Positions 7,809 through 16,204 of a stretch of 64,000 nucleotides of DNA are shown here, piece after piece (position 1 is the stretch's first letter; each line of letters opens with the position of its first letter). The stretch is from Granulicella sp. dw_53. GTDB lineage: Bacteria; Acidobacteriota; Terriglobia; Terriglobales; Acidobacteriaceae. The stretch spans positions 124,001 through 188,000 of the forward strand of contig NZ_JAAVUR010000012.1 of assembly GCF_018449545.1 (NCBI RefSeq), in the 5' to 3' direction. Both the position numbers and the translations under genes were made by a program. The notes under the pieces are model-generated. The model worked only from the letters and a program-made list of their open reading frames with translations. It searched no databases and was not told where the DNA came from.

Positions 7809-10800
7809 TTAGAAGTGGTACTTGACGGAGAGCTGCATCTGACGCGGGTTGGACCGGATCGGATTGGCTTGATTGATGATGTTGCCGAATTGGTTGTCGA
7901 GAATGTTGTTCTGCGGATTGCCGAGAAACGCGCTGTTGAGCACGTTGTCGGCATCCGCGCGGAAGTTGATCTGGTGCTCGTGCCAGACGGTGAAGTCCTT
8001 GGTGACCGAAGCTCCATACGTCTGGAAGCTCGGCGCACGTTCGGAGTCGGGAGAAGCGGTACCAAAGGTTCCGAGCGCGGGCTGACCGTATGCGCAGATG
8101 CCGTTGTCAACGCCAGGCGTGGTGCAAGGAACTGCGGATGGGTCCGTACCAAACCAGTTCTTGATGGAGCGATTGACAACCTTCAGCGTACGATAATGAT
8201 TCGGGCGCTGAGAGTTGCCGTTAACAGCCGAGTTATTATTTGAGGTACTGATGTTGACGGGGAAGCCGGAGTAGGCAACGCCGGTCATGCCGACCTTCCA
8301 TCCGCCCACTACTTCGTTCAGAGCGCGCGGCATGTTCGCACCGAACTTGCGGCCGCGGCCAAGGGGAAGATCGTAGACAAGGTTGAAGTTGAGGGCGTTG
8401 CGGACGTCCTGTCCGGTCGGGCCGTATTCGTTGTGGAGGTTATAGACGTTCTCGGCGTAGGCGCTGGATACGCTGACGCTAGGGGCGCCGTAGAAGCCTA
8501 TGCTGTTGGTCATGGCGCGGCTATAGGTGTAGTTTGCGGTGTACTGCAGACCGTGGGCCAGACGCTGACGGAAGCTCGCCTGCAGAGCGTTGTAGTTCAT
8601 CATGGCGTTGGAGTCTGTGAAGCGGATGACTCCGGTGTAGCCGACGCCGGGAGCGTCCTGGAAGGGGGCCTTGGGGCACCCCGCTGGTTGTGGCTGTCCG
8701 GCGCTCGGAAATGCTTGAACGACCCCATTGAGGACGCACGGAGCCTGGAGCTGGTTTCTCTGGTTGGCGGTGATGAGGTGCTGTCCAGACTCGCCCAGAT
8801 AGCCGATCTGGAAGGAGGCGGTGTTGCTGATCTGGTACTCGAGGGTCAAGCTGTACTCGCCGATGAAGGCGGGCTTGATCTTTTTGTTCCAGACGTTATA
8901 GACGACACCGCTAGCTCCGCCGGTGGGGTTCGGGATTCCGAAACCACTCTGGACGTTGAAGAACTGACCAGGGGTTCCGGCCACGGCATTGGGCTGAACA
9001 CCGGTGGCCTGATAGGAGCCCTGGAAGGGAAGATTGGTGGTCATGCGGAGGTTGGCTCCGGTGCCTTCCATGAAGTTTTGGATGCCGTATCCGCCGCGGA
9101 CGACCAGGCGAGGTTGTGCCTGCCAAGAGAAGCCGATACGGGGCATCACGCTGCCGTAGTAGGGATCGACGAGGGCGCGGTTGTAACCTGCGGCCTTAGC
9201 CTGCGCAGAGCCAGCGAGCAGAATGACCGAGGGGTTGTTGGGATCGATGGTCGACATCTTATTGTTGACCTCGTAGATGGGCTGGATGTACTCGTAGCGG
9301 ACACCGATGTTGAGGGTGAGGGTCGAGGCGATCTTCCAGTCGTCCTGAGCGAAGTAAGCGTCTCGCCAGGAGCGCATTCCAACCGGTCCGGAGACGCCGC
9401 CCTTGCTGACGAAGCTGGCGCGGTTCAGGACGAAGTCGGCTCCGGTGTATCCGCCGCTAGTTCCATTCGACGTGCCGGCCCCAAGGAAGTAAAGGCCTCC
9501 GAGGGAGCCGTCGTTTCCGGGGTAGAAGTTGTTCTGTTGTTGACGCAGGAACTGGGCACCGAACTTGAAGGTGTGCCGGTTCTTGGACCATGTGAGGTTG
9601 TCTCCATAGAGGAAGGTGTTGAGGGTGAAGTTGGTACCGAGGTTGGCGTTGCCGATGAGGGTGAAATCGCTCGATCCGTTGGAGGCCGAGAAGCCCTGGG
9701 GGCTATTCGAGTTCTGCATGCCCAGAGCGGAAAAGCCAGCAAAGGCCTGTGCCTGAGGGTTATTGGAGCCGATGCCGAGGAGGCTGTTGCCGTTCAGGCC
9801 AAAGGCGCCGCTGGGATCGAGCAGGACCGCCCCGTTGTCCTGGATACGGCTGTAACCGGCACGGAACTCATTGACGAGCGAGGAGTTAAACTGGTGGACC
9901 TCGTTGATGGCCACACCCCGGAAGGGAAAGGTGGGGGCGCTGTTAAAGCTGGTGATCAGGGCGCTTTGGGTTGTCTGGCCGCTATCATCCTGCGAGTAGC
10001 GCACAAACATGTTGTCCTTCTCACTGATCTTCCAGTCGACCTTCGCATCGAACTGGTCGCCGTAGTTCCGCTGCTTCTGGAGACCGTGGTAGTTGTTTTG
10101 GGTCGGCGAACCGGGGTTTGGAGCGGCGTTGGGAAGCGGATAGAGCTCCGGATGAGCGAAGAGGTATTGTGCTGCGGGGTTGGTGACTTGGATCTGGTTG
10201 TTGGCGTAGGCGGGAAGGCCAGGCTGGGTTGCGTCGTAGAGCTGAACGGTCTTGCCTGCGCCCATGATGGCCGGGTTCAGGAGTTCCGAGAAGTCACCAT
10301 TGCGCATCTTCTGGGTATAGACGCTGGCCACGGACTGACCGCCGGAGTGGAAGCGGCCGCCCTGATAGTCGACGAAGAAGAAGAGCTTGTCCTTCACGAC
10401 GGGGCCGCCGAAGGTTCCGCCGAAGAGGTTGCGGGTGTAGGAGTTCTTCGCAACGCCAGTAAAGTTATTTACCCAGCTATTGGCGTCGAGGTTGAAATTT
10501 CCGAGGAAGTAGAACATGCTTCCATGCCAGTTGTTTGTTCCGCTCTTGGTCTGATAGAGGATGTCGCCGCCGTTGACGTTGCCATACTCGGCGTTGGCGT
10601 TGGCTGAGATTACCTGGACCTGGCCGATGGCGTCGACGCTCGGGTTATAGCCGATTTCGTCGTCGAGGGTCTGGTTAATGTTCATACCGTCGAGCAGGTA
10701 CTGGTTGGCCTGCTGGCGGTTGCCGTTGACGGAGACGGAGGCGTTGCTACTGCCACCGTTGGGGTTGTTTCCGCTCAGCGGACCGGAGACGGCCGCGTTG

Positions 10801-11327
10801 CTGACGAAGCTGTTGGGCTGGGTGCTGACGGAGCCGGGAAGAAACATCGTGATCGCGGTCAGGTTACGGCTGACGAGAGGAATGTTCTCGATCGCCCGGC
10901 TATCGAGCGTTGTGGCGAGGGTAGGGTTCTCGGTGTTGAGCAGCGGCGCGATCTCGGCTTCGACCGAGACCTTCTGCTGCTGGCCTACGATGCTCAGGTG
11001 GCTGTCAATCTTGGCGTTCTGGCCGGTCTCAAGGGTGAACGGGCCATAGATCGAGTCTCCGAAGCCGGGGGCGCTGACCGTGACCTTGTAACGGCCGATC
11101 TGCAGAAAGCGGATGTTGTAGATGCCGTCGCCGTTGGTTGTGGTGTCGGTGTTGACGCCGGTATCCGCATTGCTGGCGGTGACTTTGGCGTTGGGGACAA
11201 TGGCGCCCGACGAATCGGTGACTGTACCGTTCACACTTCCGGTAATTGTCTGTCCCCAGGAAATAGCGGAACAGGCCACCAGTAGGAAGGCGATCAGAAT
11301 ACTGAGAGCGATAGATCTTCGTTGCAT
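7809..11327 (-). CDS. Oar-like TonB-dependent receptor 1 with N-terminal regulatory-like domain
   Basis: Outer-membrane receptor of 1172 residues. ATG 11325-11327 (MQRRSIALSI) is chosen because GAGGAG lies seven bases upstream; the in-frame TTG at 11342 overlaps that site. Order: signal peptide to about residue 26 (ISWGQ); a carboxypeptidase-regulatory/Cna-B-like beta domain (GSVNGTVTDSSGAIVPNAKV to about 105); a plug domain (NIPLVSRNLT, NQYLLDGMNIN, ANAEYGNVNGG, about 130-270); then a very large 22-strand-type barrel ending in KYHF, the C-terminal Phe expected for BamA-dependent insertion. Such Oar-like proteins are expanded in Acidobacteria and are thought to take up large or bound nutrients; the substrate is unknown. 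It stands alone, with its own promoter, a leader ORF and a long 5' leader. No enzyme genes adjoin it. Confidence 0.92.
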   Translation of the reverse strand: MQRRSIALSILIAFLLVACSAISWGQTITGSVNGTVTDSSGAIVPNAKVTASNADTGVNTDTTTNGDGIYNIRFLQIGRYKVTVSAPGFGDSIYGPFTLETGQNAKIDSHLSIVGQQQKVSVEAEIAPLLNTENPTLATTLDSRAIENIPLVSRNLTAITMFLPGSVSTQPNSFVSNAAVSGPLSGNNPNGGSSNASVSVNGNRQQANQYLLDGMNINQTLDDEIGYNPSVDAIGQVQVISANANAEYGNVNGGDILYQTKSGTNNWHGSMFYFLGNFNLDANSWVNNFTGVAKNSYTRNLFGGTFGGPVVKDKLFFFVDYQGGRFHSGGQSVASVYTQKMRNGDFSELLNPAIMGAGKTVQLYDATQPGLPAYANNQIQVTNPAAQYLFAHPELYPLPNAAPNPGSPTQNNYHGLQKQRNYGDQFDAKVDWKISEKDNMFVRYSQDDSGQTTQSALITSFNSAPTFPFRGVAINEVHQFNSSLVNEFRAGYSRIQDNGAVLLDPSGAFGLNGNSLLGIGSNNPQAQAFAGFSALGMQNSNSPQGFSASNGSSDFTLIGNANLGTNFTLNTFLYGDNLTWSKNRHTFKFGAQFLRQQQNNFYPGNDGSLGGLYFLGAGTSNGTSGGYTGADFVLNRASFVSKGGVSGPVGMRSWRDAYFAQDDWKIASTLTLNIGVRYEYIQPIYEVNNKMSTIDPNNPSVILLAGSAQAKAAGYNRALVDPYYGSVMPRIGFSWQAQPRLVVRGGYGIQNFMEGTGANLRMTTNLPFQGSYQATGVQPNAVAGTPGQFFNVQSGFGIPNPTGGASGVVYNVWNKKIKPAFIGEYSLTLEYQISNTASFQIGYLGESGQHLITANQRNQLQAPCVLNGVVQAFPSAGQPQPAGCPKAPFQDAPGVGYTGVIRFTDSNAMMNYNALQASFRQRLAHGLQYTANYTYSRAMTNSIGFYGAPSVSVSSAYAENVYNLHNEYGPTGQDVRNALNFNLVYDLPLGRGRKFGANMPRALNEVVGGWKVGMTGVAYSGFPVNISTSNNNSAVNGNSQRPNHYRTLKVVNRSIKNWFGTDPSAVPCTTPGVDNGICAYGQPALGTFGTASPDSERAPSFQTYGASVTKDFTVWHEHQINFRADADNVLNSAFLGNPQNNILDNQFGNIINQANPIRSNPRQMQLSVKYHF

Positions 11328-11476
11328 CTTTAGTCTCCTCAAAAAAAACTGCTTGGCTATTGGCCGGGTGGGAAAGGCATCACGATGCGATGTGTGTTTC
11401 TCCCAGCCTTGTTTTGTCTTTTTGTCTTTGGACCGTGAGAGCGGAGTCGGGTTGTCGGCCCGGGTCTCTCGACTCG

Positions 11477-11506
11477 CTACCGGTGGGATCGTGCTTTCAG
11501 CTGCAT
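11477..11506 (-). CDS. 9-codon leader ORF upstream of receptor 1
   Basis: In the ~230-base 5' leader of the receptor mRNA, ATG 11504-11506 opens MQLKARSHR and stops at TAG 11477-11479. It is preceded by AAGGAGG, a stronger ribosome-binding site than most genes of this window have. Its position behind a promoter and ahead of a long untranslated stretch suggests a leader peptide for translational control of the receptor; that role is inference. Confidence 0.45.
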   Translation of the reverse strand: MQLKARSHR

Positions 11507-11567
11507 TGCCTCCTTGAGAGAGTTCTTTCCTGTATGCAGCGAAATCGCCTGAGCGGGATTCTGCTGC

Positions 11568-11595
11568 ATTATAGGGAAGTAAATGACATTTTCAA
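11568..11595 (-). promoter_or_regulatory. sigma-70-type promoter for receptor 1
   Basis: On the minus strand TTGAAA (11590-11595) and a perfect TATAAT (11568-11573) are separated by 16 bases. Transcription would start near 11561 and leave a leader of about 230 bases before the ATG at 11327, containing the leader ORF at 11477-11506. No other gene is seen in 11328-11795. Confidence 0.65.
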
Positions 11596-11795
11596 ACTGA
11601 CTGGAGAGCCGTTGTCCATTGAAACACCGGGCAAGGAACCTGGCACGATGCGGGAAGAGGGCGCGCGGCTCCAGCGGCGCTCGGGTGCGACTGGTAGAGG
11701 GTCGAATGGATCGGTCGCCCCAAGGCGTCTCCGTATAAAAACGTCAGATTGCGAAAGATCGGACTGCAAACTCAAACGGCGCGCACTTGGACTTT

Positions 11796-12160
11796 TCAGG
11801 CGCGAATGGACATGGCGTGGTGGAAGATGTTTGGGCTAGTAGCGCCCTTCGCTTCCTGGAGGGAGGGATAGAGTCCCTGCTCTCCGTAGTACAACTGGGA
11901 CCAAGAAGAGCAGGCGAGTATGTTGAAGTCGGGGTAGCTGGTGTAGCAGTCCTCGTACTGCTGATTGTGGTAAAGGGGACCCTTGTCGGTGAGGTGGGCG
12001 TCAGGGTAGAGGGTGAGGTTGGTGAACTCAGGACGGTTGATGGCACTGCCGTAGGAGTCGACGGCGAGAATGCTGCCGACGTCTTCTGCGGTCTCGGGGG
12101 CGAGGTACTTATAGATAAGCCGGGCCTCGTCGCGGGTGAATCCGCGGTTAATATAAAAAC
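11796..12160 (-). pseudogene. FAD-linked oxidase C-terminal relic (BBE-type)
   Basis: A minus-strand open stretch without a start codon encodes GFTRDEARLIYKYLAPETA, then ILAVDSYGSAINRP, NILACSSWSQLYYGEQ and SLQEAKGATSPNIFHHAMSI, stopping at TGA 11796-11798. The last part is like the berberine-bridge C-terminal signature of FAD-linked oxidases (alternating LxxxKxxYDPxNxF with an aromatic substrate-side loop), with the DPN altered to SPN. Around 12150 the similarity ends in AT-rich sequence. The FAD-binding domain is absent from the window, so this is a remnant, not a gene. Its promoterless state and lack of a start agree with that. Confidence 0.5.
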
Positions 12161-12231
12161 AATTGCTTCTCAGTGGATCGATTTCAAACTATCGAAGATG
12201 TTGCGTCAATCGGGCTAATGTCTGGTATTTT

Positions 12232-12251
12232 TATAGGTCAAATGACCTATA
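12232..12251. promoter_or_regulatory. perfect palindrome TATAGGTCA-AA-TGACCTATA
   Basis: Nine-base arms with a two-base centre, in an AT-rich spot. It looks like a dimeric-regulator operator, but no intact gene adjoins it; it may belong to the decayed genes on either side. Confidence 0.35.
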
Positions 12252-13054
12252 TTCGCTTCAATGTTTTCAATGAAATTCAATATTAATGAGGTGTTGAAGA
12301 TTTATGGCATGGAGAGCGCTTATTTCCCGCCGCTCTTGCCACCAGATAGAGCGGGAAGCTCAGGGCAGCAATGAGCAAGGAGAAGGTTAGGGCCCGGCTG
12401 GTATCCGGCCCAGGCGACGGCCACGATGAGGACGATGTAATACAAAAACAGGCCGGGGTGGTCTCAGAAACGGATCTTAAGTACGGTAAGCATTCGTAGT
12501 GGGTCTGAACTTACCGGCGCGGATGCTGGCGCTGTTGCGCCAGGTATTCTCCGGTCAGGTTGATATGCTCCCGTCCCAACAGGGAGAAATATTTAACAAA
12601 TCTGAATCCCTGTCTGCTCGTTTTCCCCGCAAGGCATGGGTAGTACGCGATGGTGGGTGCGGTAAATACGACAGCGAGCCGAGGGAAAAAGTGACGATGA
12701 TTATCCTACCGATGGTTCCTGCATGCCCAAAGTTCTGACGGTGGCGCAGGTAACCTGAAGGATTCAGACACGCATCGACGTTGGCGACGACGCAGTTCAT
12801 AGAGAAGGTGCAACTGGGTCGACTGTCGCGTGAGCCAGCCGTGAACCATCTCGCAGCGATCAATAGACTTTACTTCGCTGGGCCAGCAGTAGGCTTGTCT
12901 ATAACGGCGAGCACCTTGTAGGTTTCGGACTACGTCTTCTTGCCATCCAAAGCGAGGGCATAGCGCCTTGCAAGGCTTCGCGAGGAAGCTCATGTGGATG
13001 GAAGCATTCATTGACGCTTATACAAACAAGTGAGCTTTGGAAGATGACACTTCA
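12252..13054. other. relic region without an intact gene
   Basis: On the minus strand at about 12310-12460 two frames together spell a membrane-protein tail (HPGLFLYYIVLIVAVAWAG, then after a shift ALTFSLLIAALSFPLYLVAR), as in the C-terminus of a permease; the join is at the GGGCCC near 12390. The remainder to 13054 shows no convincing frame. Confidence 0.35.
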
Positions 13055-14329
13055 TCAATCCACATAGACTTCAGAGGTCCTGGAAGTGTCCTGAAGGAAG
13101 CTCTTACCGCGGGCCTCTGGACCGAAGTAAAAAAGCACAAGAAGAACAGCAACAACGCATGTTGCGAAACCCGCGAGTGCCAGTTGATATCCGAATAGGT
13201 CGCGAAGCTTCAATTCTAGGATCGTTGCAGGAGAGGCAACCAGGACGCCGAGCTGATATACGAAGCCTGGGAAAAGACCGCGAAGGGAGGCTGGACATAG
13301 CTCGTTGATGTGGGCCGGTATAACACCGAATGCGCCCTGTCCTCGTAGCTGCATCAGGCACGAACCCAAAACCAGAACAAGCACGGTGTTCCCAAAGGCC
13401 CAGGCAGGAATGGAGATAAGGCACAATACGAGCGAGAGCATGATGGAATAGCGTCGTCCCATCCACTCAGAGAGGGAGCCGAAGAGAAGAGCTCCCCCAA
13501 TTGCTGCAATGTTGTAGAGGATAGGGACGGCATACAACGCGTTCATGCCTGCGATTCGCTTGCTACTCATGCGATGAGTCGATTTGAGAAAATCGGGATA
13601 AAGATCCTGTGTCCCGTGCGAAAGACACAACATAACGGACATAAGAATCAGCAGGTAAATAAAAATGCGTCCATGCGGCAGCATTGCATGAAAGATCTCT
13701 CGAACAGAACTTAGCTTTTGTGCGCCCCAAGCTCCGGACTCCGGGGCAAGATATGTCAGTAGCGCGACGAGTAGAGCCACTGGAGCTCCTAGAAAAAAGA
13801 AGACCCGCCACCCGTGTTGCAAAGTTACGACCTGGATAGCGACAGCCGCGCAGAGATATCCCATAGGATAGCCCCCCTGCATCATCCCACTCAACAAGCC
13901 GCGCATTCGAGGTGGAGCGCTCTCCATTGCGTAGGATGCTCCGATACCCCAGAATCCTCCCATGCCCAATCCATAAAGCGCACGCATTATGACGAAGAAG
14001 GTAAAGCTTGGAGCAAGTCCGCTCAGCACCGTCACCGCGGAGAAGTAAAGCACGCAGCCGATCAGTGGCCACTTACGACCGTATCTGTCTGCGAGGGCGC
14101 CAAAAAATAAAGCGCCAAGCGGCCTCATCGCCAAGGTTAGCGTCAGGGTGTAAACAACAGCCTCTTTGCGTACATGGAAGTGCGCCGCAATTAGATCGAA
14201 GAGGAAGATCAGGATAAAGAAGTCGAACGCATCCAGAAGCCACCCGAAGACACCTGCGCTGACAGCCAGTTGCCAACGCTTGGTCTCGACTTCGGGTATG
14301 GCCAGATCCTTGTAGTAAGTATCTATCAA
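13055..14329 (-). CDS. MFS transporter, carboxylate/acid-sugar proton symporter type
   Basis: Inner-membrane permease of 424 residues with 12 predicted helices. The cytoplasmic loop 2-3 motif reads GALADRYGRKWPL, the major-facilitator motif A, and a helix-4/5 region reads GMGGFWGIGASYAMESAPPR followed by RGLLSGMMQGGYPMGY, as in the sialate/lactate/aromatic-acid symporter branch. Its start ATG overlaps the stop of the upstream dehydrogenase by four bases (ATGA, 14326-14329), so the two are translationally coupled. As the last gene of the leftward catabolic operon it probably imports the small hydroxy- or keto-acid on which the preceding enzymes act. The exact substrate is not readable from sequence. 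Confidence 0.88.
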   Translation of the reverse strand: MIDTYYKDLAIPEVETKRWQLAVSAGVFGWLLDAFDFFILIFLFDLIAAHFHVRKEAVVYTLTLTLAMRPLGALFFGALADRYGRKWPLIGCVLYFSAVTVLSGLAPSFTFFVIMRALYGLGMGGFWGIGASYAMESAPPRMRGLLSGMMQGGYPMGYLCAAVAIQVVTLQHGWRVFFFLGAPVALLVALLTYLAPESGAWGAQKLSSVREIFHAMLPHGRIFIYLLILMSVMLCLSHGTQDLYPDFLKSTHRMSSKRIAGMNALYAVPILYNIAAIGGALLFGSLSEWMGRRYSIMLSLVLCLISIPAWAFGNTVLVLVLGSCLMQLRGQGAFGVIPAHINELCPASLRGLFPGFVYQLGVLVASPATILELKLRDLFGYQLALAGFATCVVAVLLVLFYFGPEARGKSFLQDTSRTSEVYVD

Positions 14330-15405
14330 TCGAGGTCTCCTAGCGGAAGCTCCAGCGAGTCCACGATGCCGTCGCTCAGCGTCTGAGTGGTACCGTTGCC
14401 CCCCATGTCGGGAGTCAGAAGTTCCCGCCGTTGCAGCAGGACATGTTGGATCGCCTTAAGAATATGATCTGCAGCTTCATGTTGCCCCAGATGATCCAGC
14501 ATCATTGCGGCAGACCAGATCTGCCCGATGGGATTCGCGATTCCCATACCCGCGATGTCAGGAGCAGACCCATGGACTGGCTCGAACATGGACGGAAAGA
14601 TCCGTTCTGGGTTGATGTTAGCGGAAGGCGCGATCGCAATCGTACCTGTAACTCCAGGGCCTAAGTCCGAGAGAATGTCACCAAATAGGTTACTTCCTAC
14701 TACGACGCTGAAGCGCTCCGGTGACATAACAAAACGCGCGGCAAGAATGTCGATGTGGTACTGATCCGTTTTGACGTCCGGGAACTCCTGACTGACCGCA
14801 TGGAAGCGCTCGTCCCAGAACGGCATGGAGTAAAAGAGTCCATTCGACTTAGTTGCGGAGGTGACATGGGGGCGCCCCAGTTTGCGGGCAAATTCGAATG
14901 CGTAGCGGAGGATTCGATCTGTTCCACGGCGTGTAAAGATTGCTTGCTGTATTACAGTCTCGCGGTCAGTTCCGGCGAACATTCGTCCACCTACTTGCGA
15001 GTACTCGCCTTCTGAGTTTTCGCGCACGACCCAGAAGTCGACGTCTCCTGGTTGTGCGCGAATTGGAGCCTGTACCCCGGGAAGCAGCCGTACTGGCCGT
15101 AGATTCACGTATTGATCGAACTCCCTACGGATTGGTATCAGAAGACCCCATAGCGAGATATGATCGGGAACTCCGGGAAATCCAACCGCGCCGAAGAAGA
15201 TGGCGTCGTGATCGCGGAGCCGCGCAATGCCGTCCGCCGGCATCATGCGCCCGGTCTTCTGGTAGTACTCGCAGCTCCAATCGAAGTGCTCGAAGACGTA
15301 CTCGATCCCGAAAAGGGAGCCGACACGCTCCAGGACACGGAGACCTGCGGGGACGACCTCATTCCCAATACCGTCCCCGGGTATGACTGCGATGTTGAAC
15401 TTCAT
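14326..15405 (-). CDS. tartrate / D-malate-type dehydrogenase (isopropylmalate dehydrogenase family)
   Basis: NAD-dependent oxidative decarboxylase of the isocitrate/isopropylmalate family, about 359 residues from ATG 15403-15405 (MKFNIAVIPGDGIGNEV). Motifs seen: the N-terminal PGDGIGNEV, substrate loop NLRPVRLLPG, WVVRENSEGEYS, the catalytic Lys in TSATKSNG, the metal-binding GDILSDLGPG, and FEPVHGSAPDIAGMGIANP. The sequence around RENSEGEYS and the length resemble tartrate dehydrogenase/D-malate dehydrogenase (TtuC/DmlA) more than LeuB. An ORF start 51 bases upstream would add an unlikely leader. It lies 17 bases after the SDR gene and overlaps the MFS gene by four bases. Likely step: oxidation and decarboxylation of a 2-hydroxydicarboxylate formed earlier in the pathway. 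Confidence 0.88.
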   Translation of the reverse strand: MKFNIAVIPGDGIGNEVVPAGLRVLERVGSLFGIEYVFEHFDWSCEYYQKTGRMMPADGIARLRDHDAIFFGAVGFPGVPDHISLWGLLIPIRREFDQYVNLRPVRLLPGVQAPIRAQPGDVDFWVVRENSEGEYSQVGGRMFAGTDRETVIQQAIFTRRGTDRILRYAFEFARKLGRPHVTSATKSNGLFYSMPFWDERFHAVSQEFPDVKTDQYHIDILAARFVMSPERFSVVVGSNLFGDILSDLGPGVTGTIAIAPSANINPERIFPSMFEPVHGSAPDIAGMGIANPIGQIWSAAMMLDHLGQHEAADHILKAIQHVLLQRRELLTPDMGGNGTTQTLSDGIVDSLELPLGDLD

Positions 15406-15422
15406 AACACCATCCTGAACTT

Positions 15423-16184
15423 CTAGATGCAGCGGCCGCCATCTACCTCGAGGCAAACTCCAGTGATGAAGTCGGCCTCGTCGCTGGCAAGAAATGCGAC
15501 TGCTTTTGCGACATCCAATGGCCTGGAGAGCCGTCCCAATGGAATGCCACTGATAACTTTGGCGCGTGCTTCGGGGGTGTCCTGCCCCCCGGGCAGAAAG
15601 TCGGCGATCAGCCCTGTCTCACCCATAACCGGATTCACAGCGCACACTCTGATCTTGAAGGCCGCCAATTCAACAGCCATGGACTTGGTCAAAAGGATCG
15701 CGGCTCCCTTCGAGCCGTTGTACCAGGTCAGGCCAGGGCGCGGACGAACGCCCGCAGTCGATGCAATGTTGATCATCACCCCACCCCCTTGCGCCTTGAA
15801 TAATGGCACGACGTTTTTTGCAGAGAGGTAAAGGCTCTTCACGTTGACCGCGTAGACGAGATCGAACGTTGCTTCATCCACATCCAGCATGGGTTGCGAC
15901 TTATGCGTGGTGCCGGCATTATTTACCACGATGTCCAGCCTGCCGTATGTGTCCACGGCCAGCTTTACCATTGCGGCCACCTCGTCATTTTTCGTGACGT
16001 CCGTGACGGAGACGGTGGCCTTGCCTCCAGAGCTCCGAATCCTGGCAGCGACTCGTTCCGCGCATTCACTCCGAATATCCGCGACCACAACACTCGCGCC
16101 CACTTCTGAGAAGAGCGTTGCAATGCCCTCACCGAACCCGCTGCCCGCACCCGTGACAATCGCGACCTGACCTTGCAATTTCAT
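15423..16184 (-). CDS. short-chain dehydrogenase/reductase (SDR, FabG-like)
   Basis: Classical 253-residue SDR. It has the Rossmann glycine motif TGAGSGFG near residue 12, NNAG near 88, the catalytic Ser (NIASTAG), and the Tyr-Lys pair in WYNGSKGA near 155-159, plus the C-terminal EVDGGRCI. The acidic residue after beta strand 2 (VVADIRSE) favours NAD over NADP. Many sugar-acid pathways use such enzymes to oxidise a hydroxyl of the acid or of a deoxy-keto intermediate; the substrate here is not readable. Third gene of the leftward operon, 21 bases after the aldehyde dehydrogenase stop. Confidence 0.9.
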   Translation of the reverse strand: MKLQGQVAIVTGAGSGFGEGIATLFSEVGASVVVADIRSECAERVAARIRSSGGKATVSVTDVTKNDEVAAMVKLAVDTYGRLDIVVNNAGTTHKSQPMLDVDEATFDLVYAVNVKSLYLSAKNVVPLFKAQGGGVMINIASTAGVRPRPGLTWYNGSKGAAILLTKSMAVELAAFKIRVCAVNPVMGETGLIADFLPGGQDTPEARAKVISGIPLGRLSRPLDVAKAVAFLASDEADFITGVCLEVDGGRCI

Positions 16185-16204
16185 CTTGTCTTCCTCACCT
16201 TCAT

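Noticed and set aside
8433..10607. 724-codon plus-strand open frame opposite receptor 1
   Set aside because: Val/Gly/Glu-rich shadow of the receptor codons with no domain, signal or ribosome-binding site.
12706..13011. Possible minus-strand protein of 101 residues
   Set aside because: No recognisable fold, signal or start signal; cysteine- and tryptophan-rich in a way typical of noncoding frames.
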